Assembly: GCA_963575745.1 (NCBI GenBank) | Contig: CAUYUJ010014205.1 | Location: 378,501 to 419,086 of the forward strand | Length of the DNA: 40,586 nt | Reading direction: 5' to 3' | DNA from: Prorocentrum cordatum | Lineage: Eukaryota; Sar; Dinophyceae; Prorocentrales; Prorocentraceae | Shown here: piece by piece, positions 29,008 to 37,802 of the stretch | Layout of the letters: each line of letters opens with the position of its first letter | How positions within the stretch are numbered: position 1 is the stretch's first letter | Notes under the pieces: model-generated | What the model saw: the letters and a program-made list of their open reading frames with translations, nothing else | Told to the model about the DNA's origin: nothing | The model's database searches: none | Position numbers and translations under genes: made by a program

Positions 29008-30486
29008 CTTTATTTCGACCGACCGTGTGCCCATAATGCGGTCGTGCTGGTGGTTGTGCTGGCGGCCGTGCTGGTGGTCGTGCTGGTGGCTGGTCGTGCT
29101 GGTGGTCGTGCTGGTGGTCGTGCTGGTGGTCGTGCTGGTGCTTGTGCTGGTGGTCGTGCTGGCGGTCGTGTTGGTGGCCGTTCTGGTGGAGGTGCTGGTG
29201 GTCGTGCTGGTGGTCGTGCTGGTGGTTCTGCTGGTGTCGTGCTGGTGGCTGGCCGTGCTGGAGGTGCTGGTGGTCGTGTTGGTGGACGTGCTGGTGGTCG
29301 TGCTGGTGGTCGTGCTGGTGGTCGTGCTGGTGGTGCGTTGTGCTGGTGGTCGTGCTGGTGGCTGGGCGTGGTGGTTGTGCTGGTGTCGTGCTGGCGGTCG
29401 TGTTGGTGGCCGTTCTGGTGGAGGTGCTGGTGGTCGTGCTGGTGGTCGTGCTGGTGGTCGTGCTGGTGGTTGTGCTGGTGGTCGTGCTGGTGGCTGGCCG
29501 TGCTGGAGGTGCTGGTGGTCGTGTTGGTGGTCGTGCTTGGTCGTGCTGGTGGCTGGCCGTGCTGGAGGTGCTGGTGGCTGGTCGTGCTGGTGGTCGTGCT
29601 GGTGGTCGTGCTGGTGGTCGTGCTGGTGCTTGTGCTGGTGGTCGTGCTGGCGGTCGTGTTGGTGGCCGTTCTGGTGGAGGTGCTGGTGGTCGTGCTGGTG
29701 TCGTGCTGGTGGTCGTGCTGGTGGTTGTGCTGGTGGTCGTGCTGGTGGCTGGGCGTGCCGGTGCTTGTGCTGGTGGTCGTGCTGGCGGTCGTGTTGGTGG
29801 CCGTTCTGGTGGAGGTGCTGGTGGTCGTGCTGGTGGGTGCGTGCTGGTGGTCGTGCTGGTGGCTGGCCGTGCTGGTGGCTTGTGCTGGTGGTCGTGCTCG
29901 CGGTCGTGTTGGTGGCCGTTCTGGTGGAGGTGCTGGTGGTCGTGCTGGTGGTCGTGCTGGTGGTTGTGCTGGTGGTCGTGCTGGTGGCTGGCCGTGCTGG
30001 AGGTGCTGGTGGTCGTGTTGGTGGTCGTGCTTGGTCGTGCTGGTGGCTGGCCGTGCTGGAGGTGCTGGTGGCTGGTCGTGCTGGTGGTCGTGCTGGTGGT
30101 CGTGCTGGTGGTCGTGCTGGTGCTTGTGCTGGTGGTCGTGCTGGCGGTCGTGTTGGTGGCCGTTCTGGTGGAGGTGCTGGTGGTCGTGCTGGTGATCGTG
30201 CTGGTGGTCGTGCTGGTGGTTGTGCTGGTGGTCGTGCTGGTGGCTGGGCGTGCCGGTGCTTGTGCTGGTGGTCGTGCTGGCGGTCGTGTTGGTGGCCGTT
30301 CTGGTGGAGGTGCTGGTGGTCGTGCTGGTGGTCGTGCTGGTGGTTCTGCTGGTGGTCGTGCTGGTGGCTGGCCGTGCTGGAGGTGCTGGTGGTCGTGTTG
30401 GTGGTCGTGCTGGTGGTCGTGCTCGCGGTCGTGTTGCTGGCCGTTCTGGTGGAGGTGCTGGTGGTCGTGCTGGTGGTCGTGCTGGC
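29008..30486 (+). repeat. GTGCTGGTGGTC minisatellite with higher-order structure
   Basis: A 12-bp unit (GTGCTGGTGGTC with variants) fills about 1.45 kb. A variant segment GCGGTCGTGTTGGTGGCCGT recurs at about 29161, 29393, 29649, 29784, 29899, 30142, 30279 and 30424, and pairs at about 490 bp reveal a higher-order repeat. Frames through it (VLVV, CWWS, RAGG) are repeat by-products. The left edge carries TTATTTCGACCGACCGTG, the landmark of the satellite on its right. Confidence 0.9.
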
Positions 30487-31368
30487 CCCTCCCCCTCCCC
30501 CCCTGCGCCCCCCTCCCCTTATTCCGACCGACCGTGGGCCACCCCCCCCGCTTCTCCCCTGCGCCCCCTTCCCATTATTCCGACCGACCGTGGGCCACCC
30601 CCCCCGCTCCCTCCCTGCGCCCCCCTCCCCTTATTCCGACCGACCGTGGGCCACCCCCTCCGCTCCCCCCTTGCGCCCCCCTCCGCTTATTCCGACCGAC
30701 CGTGGGCCCCCCCCCGCTCCCCCCTTGCGCCCCCGTCCCTTCTTCCGGCCGCCCGTGGGCCACTCCCCCCGCTCCTCTTCTGCGCCCCTCTCCCCTTATT
30801 CTGACCGACCGTGGCCCCCCCACCGCTCCCCCCCTGACCGTGGGCCCCCCCCCGCTCCCCCCTTGCGCCCCCGCCCCCTTCTTCCGGCCGCCCGTGGGCC
30901 ACTCCCCCCGCTCCTCTTCTGCGCCCCTCTCCCCTTATTCTGACCGACCGTGGCCCCCCCACCGCTCCCCCCCCCCCCTGCGCCTCCGTCCCCTTATTCC
31001 CGACCGACTCGTGGCCCACCCCCCCCGCGCCTCCCCTGCGCCCCCTCCCCTTATTCCGACCGACCGTGGGCCCCCCCCCCCCGCTCCNNNNNNNNNNNNN
31101 NNNNNNNNNNNNNNNNNNNNNNNNNNNNNNNNNNNNNNNNNNNNNNNNNNNNNNNNNNNNNNNNNNNNNNNNNNNNNNNNNNNNNNNCGACCGTGCCCCG
31201 CCTCCCCCCCTCTCCTCCCTGCGCCCCCTCCTTTATATTCGACCGACCGTGCGCTCCCCCCCGCTCCCCCCCTGCACTCCTCTCCTTATTCTCGATTCCG
31301 ACTGTGCCCCCCCCCGCTCCCCCCCCCTGCGCCCCCGTCCCCTTCTTCCGACCGACCGTGCTCTTAGG
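30487..31368 (+). repeat. 56-bp satellite (TTATTCCGACCGACCGTG)
   Basis: Units start TTATTCCGACCGACCGTG, continue with a C-rich run, TGCGCCCCC and CTCCCC, and repeat every 56 bp at the left (30524, 30580, 30636, 30692). A 134-bp segment (about 30712-30830) is duplicated at about 30846-30965. The array is cut by an assembly gap and continues on the other side. Confidence 0.9.
31088..31187. other. Assembly gap of 100 N
   Basis: Exactly 100 unknown bases inside the satellite. The round size suggests a scaffold gap of unknown true length. Confidence 0.99.
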
Positions 31369-31410
31369 TGGCCCTCAGGGCGGCGCCCAGGAGGAACACC
31401 ATCTCTCACG

Positions 31411-31556
31411 CGATTTGCCCAGGGCTGGCTCGGAGTACTTTTCGTCTGGGGACCCCCAGGGACCCCCCCGCGCGCGCGCGAACTAGAAATATTCGGAAGC
31501 AGTTCCCGGAGATCTCAGCACGCCCGTGGCCCATGGGGCCGGCGACTTTCTTCGCA
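31411..31556 (+). repeat. Dispersed repeat R1, copy 2
   Basis: Second copy of the element at 3427-3565, same orientation and landmarks (GAGTACTTTTCGTCTGGGG, CGCGCGCGCGAACTAGAAAT, CGGAGATCTCAGCACGCC, GGGCCGGCGACTTTC). It ends about 95 bp before the Helitron ORF start, so it may lie in the 5' leader of that element. Confidence 0.65.
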
Positions 31557-31651
31557 GGATGCGACAGGGCCCAACGCGCCCTTACCTCTGCAAGCGCCGT
31601 GGGGGGTTCCATAGCCGTGGCGATTCTTTCTGTAGCCGCTTTGGCTCCACC

Positions 31652-33810
31652 ATGCCGCCTTCCGTCGCGAGGAAGCGGCCGGCCGCGGGCTCCGCGCTCC
31701 CTCCGCGGCCTGCCCGCAGTGCGGCGCGACGTCGTCCCGCTGCCGCCCCCACTGCAGCCCTCTTATCCAAGCCAGACGTTGCCCCACGCAAGCGGCGGCG
31801 CAACGCTGCGTACACCGCCAAAGAAGCAGCCCGAGAGAAGGCGCGCCGCGCTGCTGCCACCGCCGCGCAAGCCGCGGCAGCTACTGCAGGCGCCCCCGCA
31901 CCCCACCCGGAGGCTGCCCGAAGCGCCAAGAGGCGAGCTGCTATCACCGCCGCGCAAGCCGCGGCAGCTACTGCAGGCGCCCCTGCATCCCACCCGGAGG
32001 CTGTCCGAAGCGCCACGAGGCGAGCAGCTGCTCCTGCAGCGACCACTGCCGGCGACGCCACGCCGCTGGACTTCATTGAACGACTACATTCTGAATCTGG
32101 ATACCAGGTGTCACGACATTCCAGACAGCTCCGCCATCGGGACGCCGCGACGGCGCCACCTTCTGACGACGCCCTCTTCGACCAGATAGCCAACGACGTT
32201 CGCACTTTCTGTGCCGTTACGGCCGATGACCAACGCAGAATGGTCCGAGCTTACTCTGCAAAGATGGATCATGCCGCTCCTCTCCCTGGATGCGGTTCCT
32301 GCGGTCGCCGCGACCCTGCGTTCCCTGCCACGGAGCGCGTTCGGCTCGAAGACTTGCCTCCCGACCATTGGCTCTTCCTCACGCCTGACGAATGCAGAGA
32401 CCTGGACGCCATGCCTGCGGTGACTTTCTGCGAGGCTGACGGCTCCACGCGCACCGTCGAGACCAAAAGCATCCGCAGCTATGTCTCCATCGGCGCCTCC
32501 GCGAGGCTGCACCTGCACCCGGAGCTCACGCGCACCATGCCGGACGGTGGCCACGAGACGTTTCTATGCGAGAGTTGCGCGCGGCCGCTGTCGGATCCGG
32601 CGGCCGCTCCGCCTTCGCGATCCTTGGCTTCGGGGCGGGATTTCGGGCTGCTTTCTCGAATCGGGCTCGAAACTCCTTCCGAGGCTGAAGCCCTTGCCCT
32701 CGCAGACGTGCGCCTCTACAGCCTCGTGGCCAAAATACATGTCCCTGGACAGCGCTCCAGCGCAGCATCTAGGTCTGTCCTCAAGGGCCACATGATCGCA
32801 TTCGCCCACGACGGGCCCACCGCCATCGAAGCCCAGTTCAACGCCGCCCGACTCCGCAACGTACTGGAGCACATCCAGGTGGTCTACGTCGGCAACACCG
32901 ACCGAGTCACCAACCTCGAACGCCACGCTCTTTCCATGAAGAGCGTGCAGATGCGACCCCATGTACTCTACAACCACCTCTCGCTACGCCGCGCCCTCGG
33001 ACACGTGGCCTCCACAGACGCATCCCCTCCGATTGCGGACATCGCACCCTTGCTGGCTGACTGGTCTGCTTCTCTGTCAGCTCGCTCCCGTCACGCGGAC
33101 ACAGACGACGTAGAAGAGGCCAGCCGGCCATCGGATATCGCCAACGTCAGGGACGTCGCCACGGACGACCTCCACCAGGACGCCTCCACTCTTCCACCGA
33201 ACCTGCGCGTTCATTCTTCGTTGGCCGCCCGAGCCCCCCCCCCTGGGGGCGGCGAACAACACTGCACTCTCCTGCTCCCTGCTTCCTCGAGTTCCCCCCG
33301 ACTTCGCAACCTTTCCCTTTTACCACGTCGCCACCTCCGCCCAGTTTCTGCACCTGGCCCTGCACAATGGGCCCCGAAGCGTGCACGCGCAGATTCAGTG
33401 GAATCGTGATCCACAGGATACCGTCCTCGGACAACCTACCGAGCCCCAGGGCGACATTCACGCAGAGCCCACGCTGTCCTTGGACCCAGTTGGCGTCTTC
33501 TTACAATCCAGCGACGCCGTGGCTGGCAGTGTCTTTGATGGTCTCGTAGACACCCTTCGAGCGTCCAGCCGCGCCGACCCCGAGGACATCCACGACGAAC
33601 GCCAAGAGCAACCGGTTGCCACCCCTGCTGGCCCACCCTCTCACGCCTCCGCCTGTGGCCCGCCACCCACGAAGTGCCGACGACTGAAGCGCCCCATGAA
33701 CGAGTTCACCAACAACGCCGACTTGCTGTACGGCGCCTTCTGGTTCCTCTTTCCGTTGCGGGCCGGCTTGGTTTCCCAGGGCCCCTTGAGCATACACGAG
33801 TCCGCATGCC
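31652..33810 (+). pseudogene. Helitron-type protein, N-terminal part (DUF6570-like), truncated
   Basis: The ATG at 31652 (context CTCCACCATGCCG) opens a frame that begins basic (MPPSVARKRPAAG) with two 87-bp direct repeats (31847-31933, 31934-32020) encoding Ala-rich copies. Zinc-type pairs CGSCGRRD (about 32290) and CESCARPL (about 32567) follow. Then come the signatures of the domain preceding the Rep domain of Helitron proteins: LASGRDFGLLSRI, ADVRLYSLVAKIHVPGQRSS, VLKGHMIAFAHDGP and LRNVLEHIQVVYVG. A frameshift lies in the ten-C run at about 33232-33243. The next frame gives PDFATFPFYHVATSAQFLHL, HNGPRSVHAQIQWN and finally NEFTNNADLLYGAFWFLFPL then GPLS, the segment just before the HUH replication-initiator domain. 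Rep and helicase domains are absent; homology stops near 33810 at a purine tract. The C-run shift could be biological or a sequencing error. Confidence 0.8.
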
Positions 33811-33854
33811 GACGGCGAGGGCGACTCCGCCGCCACGCGCCGCACCGCCCCAGA

Positions 33855-33968
33855 AGGTGGAGAGAGGGGGAGGACAAGGAGGAGGTCGAGAACCAGGAGG
33901 AGGAAGAGAGGCGGGACAGGAGAAAGTGGAGGTGAGGAGGGGGAGAAGGAGGACGAGACAGAGGACAA
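33855..33968 (+). repeat. GGA-rich purine tract
   Basis: Almost pure purine, rich in GGAGG and GAGGAGG. The Helitron reading frame loses its homology just before it, so the tract may mark the truncation point. Confidence 0.8.
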
Positions 33969-34170
33969 GCGACCTTCCTCCATACCCAAACTGACATGCT
34001 TCTAGCCGCCCCTTCCCGTCTTCGAATCTGTCCCTTGCCAACGTGTCGCAGCAATTGCGGCACGCTTCCCGGCGCCTGCCAAGGACTGCCTCCCTCGCGA
34101 TCCCTGGTTTTCTCCATCTCCCATGGACCCACATCGTCATTGTATGATCCTTGGCACGCGTGCCCCTTGT
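33969..34170. other. No supported gene
   Basis: Short unique-looking segment between the purine tract and the TG/TA microsatellite. Confidence 0.5.
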
Positions 34171-34171
34171 A

Positions 34172-34233
<62 letters not shown>
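34171..34233 (+). repeat. (TG)n-(TA)n compound microsatellite
   Basis: A TG run, then a TA run of about 45 bp, directly left of the second Helitron-like block. Confidence 0.95.
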
Positions 34234-34235
<2 letters not shown>

Positions 34236-35365
34236 GGTCGGGGTACGGGGCCGGGGGCCTCTGGCCAGCTGCCTCGACTCGCCATGGGGGGACCCCACCC
34301 CCGGGCTTCTCCAGATCCGCTCCGGGGCGTCTCCCGAGCGGCTCTGGACGGACCCTGGTGACGTTTCAGCTCCAGGAATGGTTCCCATATTCGACCCATG
34401 TCGCCGAAGCACGTGGTAGAGGTTTCGGGAGGCCTCCAACATGGCTCCAGACGCTTCCAGGAGCACTCCCAAGAGAGCCCCGGGAGACCAAAATTGATGG
34501 TTTTCGGAGGGGTTCGGAAGGATTTTGGCCTTCTGGTTTTTTCTGTTGCACGACGCTCCAAGACGGCCCAGGAGGTCTCCAGGTCCGCCCTCAAGCAGCC
34601 CCAGAGGCCCCCAAGACAAGCCTAAGGCAGCCCCGGAGAGCCCAAGGCTGGCCCAAGAAGCGCCCACGACAGCCCAAGAAGGCTCCAAAACAAGCCCAAG
34701 AAGGGCCCAAGAGAGGGACCGCGTACCGAACACTCAGGGTTCCCGCGTCAACAGTGACCCCGGAGGCCCCAGGCAGCCCCCGAGAGTCCTCCAACATGGC
34801 TCCAAACGCTTCCAAGAGCACTCACACGAGGGCCCGAGCAGGCCAACAATTGATGGTTTTATCATAGCTTTGCAAGGTTTTGGCCTTCTGATCTTTGCGG
34901 CTGTCCGACGCTCCTAGGCGGCCCAGGAGGCCTCCGAGACCGCCCCCAAACAGCTCCAAGAAGCGCCCAAGGCCGCCCCGAGGCGGTCCCGGAGAGCCCA
35001 AGGTTGGAGACGGACCGCGTCCGGAAAACACAGGGCTTCCGCCTCAAGAGAGCCCCAGGAGGCCCCAGGTAGCTCCCAAGAGGCTTCAAAGATGGCTCAA
35101 GACGCCTCCAGGAACACCCCCAAGAGGGTCCCAACAAGCCAAAATCGTTAATTTGACGTAGGACTTGGATGCTTTTGGCCTTCTTGTCTTTTCGGATTTC
35201 CGACGCTCCAATAGGGCCCAGCGCGCCTCCAGGTCTGCTCCCAAACAGCCCCATAGGCTGGCCCAGAGAGCCCCAGGGAGCCCGCAAGACCAGCCCTACG
35301 CAACCCAAGAGTTCCTCGGCAGGATAGTCCGGGAGGGGGGAAGAGCGGGGGAGCCTCTGGCGCCC

Positions 35366-35395
35366 CATGTTCCGGAAACGCTCCTCCGGAACATG
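35366..35395 (+). repeat. 30-nt hairpin, copy 1 of 4
   Basis: Perfect 11-bp arms CATGTTCCGGA and TCCGGAACATG around an 8-base loop. Related 30-nt hairpins are at 35621-35650, 36880-36909 and 37443-37472. Confidence 0.9.
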
Positions 35396-35620
35396 GCGTG
35401 CGAACGTGAGCGGCATGGTCGCCGTCGTCGTCGTCGTCGAAGTCGCCGGGCTTTCCGACGCTCCAATAATGGGCCCAGCGCGCCTCCAGGTCCGCTCCCA
35501 AACAGCCCTAGGCGGGCCCAGAGAGCCCCAGGGAGCCCGCAAGAACGGCCCTACGCAACCCAAGAGTTCCTCGGCAGGATAGTTCGGGAGGGGGGAAGAG
35601 CGGGGGAGCCTCTGGCGCCC

Positions 35621-35650
35621 CATGCTCCGGGAACGCTCCTCCGGAACATG
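35621..35650 (+). repeat. 30-nt hairpin, copy 2 of 4
   Basis: CATGCTCCGGG/TCCGGAACATG arms, 255 bp after copy 1. It lies in the internal duplication. Confidence 0.85.
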
Positions 35651-35790
35651 GCGTGCGAACGTGAGCGGCATGGTCGCCGTCGTCGTCGTCGTCGTCGCGG
35701 TCGCCGTCTTCGGCGCAGAGAGGGCGCCAGGAAATCCCGACAGCCCACCCCCAGAGGCACCAAGAAACCCCCGAGAGGCCCCCAACTCCA

Positions 35791-37030
35791 GGGCGTCTCC
35801 CGAGCGGCTCTGGACGGACCCTGGTGACGTTTAAGCTCCAGGAACGGTTCCCATCTTCGACCCATGTCGCCGAAGCACGTGGTAGAGGTTTCGGGAGGCC
35901 TCCAACATGGCTCCAGACGCTTCCAGGAGCACTCCCAAGAGAGCCCCGGGAGGCCAGAATTGATGGTTTTCGGAAGGGGTTCGGAAGGATTTTGGCCTTC
36001 TGGTTTTTTCTGTTGCACGACGCTCCAAGACGTCCCAGGAGGTCTCCAGGTCCGCCCCCGAGCAGCCCTAGAGGCCCCCAAGACAAGCCCAAGGCGGCCC
36101 CTGAGAGCCCAAGGCTGGCCCAAGAAGCGCCCACGACAGCCCAAGAAGGTTCCAAAACAAGCCCAAGAGAGGGACCGCGTACCGAACACCCAGGGCCCCC
36201 GCCTCAACAGTGACCCCGGAGGCCCCAGGCAGCCCCCGTGAGTCCTCCAACATGGCTCCAAACGCTTCCAAGAGCACTCCCACGAGGGCCCCAGCAGGCC
36301 AACAATTGATGGTTTTTGCAATAGTTTTGGAAGGCTTCGGCCTTCTGATCTTTGCGGCTGCCCGACGCTCCTAGGCGGCCCAGGAGGCCTCAGAGACCGC
36401 CCCCAAACAGCTCCAGAAGCGCCCAAGGCCGCCCCGAGGCGGTCCCGGAGAGCCCAAGGTTGGCCCAAGAAGCGCCCAGGGCAGCCCACGAGTGCCCCAA
36501 AACAGGCCCGCGAGGTGTCCAAGAGACGGACCGCGTCCGGAAAACCAAAGGTTTCCGCCTCAAGAGAGCCCCTGGAGGCCCCAGGTAGCTCCCAAGAGGC
36601 TTCAAACATGGCTCAAGACGCCTCCAGGAGCACCCCCAAGAGGGTCCCAACAAGCCAAAATCGTTAATTTGACGTAGGACTTGGAGGCTTTTGGCCTTCT
36701 TGTCTTTTCGGCTTTCCGACGCTCCAACAGGGCCCGGCGCGCCTCCAGGTCCGCTCCCAAACAACCCTAAGCGGGCCCAGAGAGCCCCAGGGAGCCCGCA
36801 AGACCAGCCCTACGCAACCCAAGAGTTCCTCGGCAGGATAGTCCGCGAGGGGGGAAGAGCGGGGGAGCCTCTGGCGCCCCATGTTCCGGGAACGCTCCTC
36901 CGGAACATGGCGTGCGAACGTGAGCGGCATGGTCGCCGTCGTCGTCGTCGTCGAAGTCGTCGTGGTCGCCGTCTTCGGCGCAGAGAGGGCGCCAGGAAAT
37001 CCCGACAGCCCACCCCCAGAGGCACCGAGA
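35791..37030 (+). repeat. Tandem segmental duplication, copy 2
   Basis: Counterpart of 34325-35790. Alignment by eye holds to the shared ACAGCCCACCCCCAGAGGC near 37021, with offsets changing from 1466 to 1457 to 1516 and then about 1265 because of indels and the absent 255-bp duplication. Confidence 0.95.
36880..36909 (+). repeat. 30-nt hairpin, copy 3 of 4
   Basis: CATGTTCCGGG/TCCGGAACATG arms in the second segmental copy. Confidence 0.85.
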
Positions 37031-37179
37031 GACCCCCAGGATGGCCCAAGAAAACCCCAAGAGGCCCCCACCAGGCTTCGAATAAGCCCCAAAACAGCTC
37101 CCAGGATGCTTCAAAACTGTCTCCAAGAGATCCACCAGGACGTCAAAGCCAAGTACGAAAACGGCGTCGACGCCGACGA

Positions 37180-37290
37180 GGAAAACGAAAGGGCGACGAG
37201 GACGCCGGCGACGACGAGAAAGCCGACGACGACGAAGACGACAACGACGACGACGAGGTCGACGACGACGACGACGACGACGACGGTGGC
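37180..37290 (+). repeat. (GAC)n-rich tract
   Basis: GACGACGAC-rich stretch with a pure run near 37257-37285. One frame reads as an Asp-rich tail (DDNDDDEVDDDDDDDD) followed by more normal residues up to a stop at 37422, but I cannot support a gene. Confidence 0.85.
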
Positions 37291-37442
37291 GCCGACGACT
37301 TCAGCACTCTCTCCAAGGTCCCAGACGGCGCGCGCTACAGCGTCGCGCGGAGCACCCAGAGGAGGAGCAGAAAAGGAAGAGGGAGGAATAATAACGGAGA
37401 AAGCAGCACAGCAGGACGATGAGGATCGGTTATCTCCGTTCC

Positions 37443-37472
37443 CATGTTCCAGAAGTGCGCTTCCGGAACACG
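37443..37472 (+). repeat. 30-nt hairpin, copy 4 of 4 (diverged)
   Basis: CATGTTCCAGAAG and CTTCCGGAACACG arms. Same length and layout as the three copies upstream, but outside the segmental duplication. Confidence 0.7.
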
Positions 37473-37544
37473 TGGCTTGCAGTGCGCGCCACCGTCTTCG
37501 TGGTGAGAATTTTCGCGGGCATCGCGCCTGAGCGGCGACCTCAA

Positions 37545-37585
37545 CTAGAACCTGAGCGCGCGCGAAGCGCGCGCGATGGTTCTAG
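37545..37585 (+). repeat. 41-bp terminal hairpin, copy 2
   Basis: Same 41 bases as 28865-28905, with an extra outer A-T pair (37544/37586). It lies at the right edge of element 2, directly before (TA)n. Confidence 0.95.
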
Positions 37586-37587
37586 TG

Positions 37588-37618
<31 letters not shown>

Positions 37619-37688
37619 ATATATGTATATATATGTATATATACATATGTGTATATATATGTGTATATATGTATATATATATATATAT
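37588..37688 (+). repeat. (TA)n microsatellite with GT interruptions
   Basis: About 100 bp of TATATA and TGTATA immediately downstream of the hairpin terminus. Confidence 0.95.
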
Positions 37689-37802
37689 GCTTCCATTTTC
37701 AAACCAGCTTGTCATCCTCCGTGCGCCGTCGAGGCCGTCTAAGGACGGCCTCTCGAATGGTCCGCGACCATTTCGCTCGAGCTCTTTTTGGACGGCCGGC
37801 AC

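Larger units (their letters stand above)
34325..35790 (+). repeat. Tandem segmental duplication, copy 1
   Basis: Starts GGGCGTCTCCCGAGCGGCTC. Its counterpart starts at 35791, an offset of 1466 bp (same offset at the anchors 34551/36017). It contains an additional 255-bp internal tandem duplication (35201-35455 and 35456-35710) that copy 2 lacks. Confidence 0.95.
34238..37585 (+). mobile_element. Candidate non-autonomous Helitron-like element 2, with internal duplications
   Basis: Left edge TCGGGGTACGGGG (34238), similar to TCGGAGTAGG of element 1, beside (TA)n. Interior of CCAAGAGGCCC-type units with anchors CGACGCTCC at 34551, 34906, 35201, 35456, 36017, 36363 and 36717. Right edge: the same 41-bp hairpin ending CTAG (37585), then T and (TA)n. 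An internal tandem duplication accounts for about 1.3 kb. Without it the element would be about 2.1 kb, close to element 1 (2.27 kb). The last 400 bp also contain a GAC-rich stretch and a fourth small hairpin. No transposase is encoded. Confidence 0.5.

Noticed and set aside
28994-31367. Very long + strand frames (up to about 740 codons) through the satellites
   Set aside because: They consist of VLVV, CWWS or RAGG repeats and Pro-rich satellite translation and run across the N gap. Length comes from 12-bp and 56-bp repeats.
34238-37422. Arg/Pro-rich and Asp-rich frames inside element 2 as genes
   Set aside because: They arise from CCAAGAGGCCC and GAC repeats and shift frame between the duplicated copies. 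No domain is recognisable.
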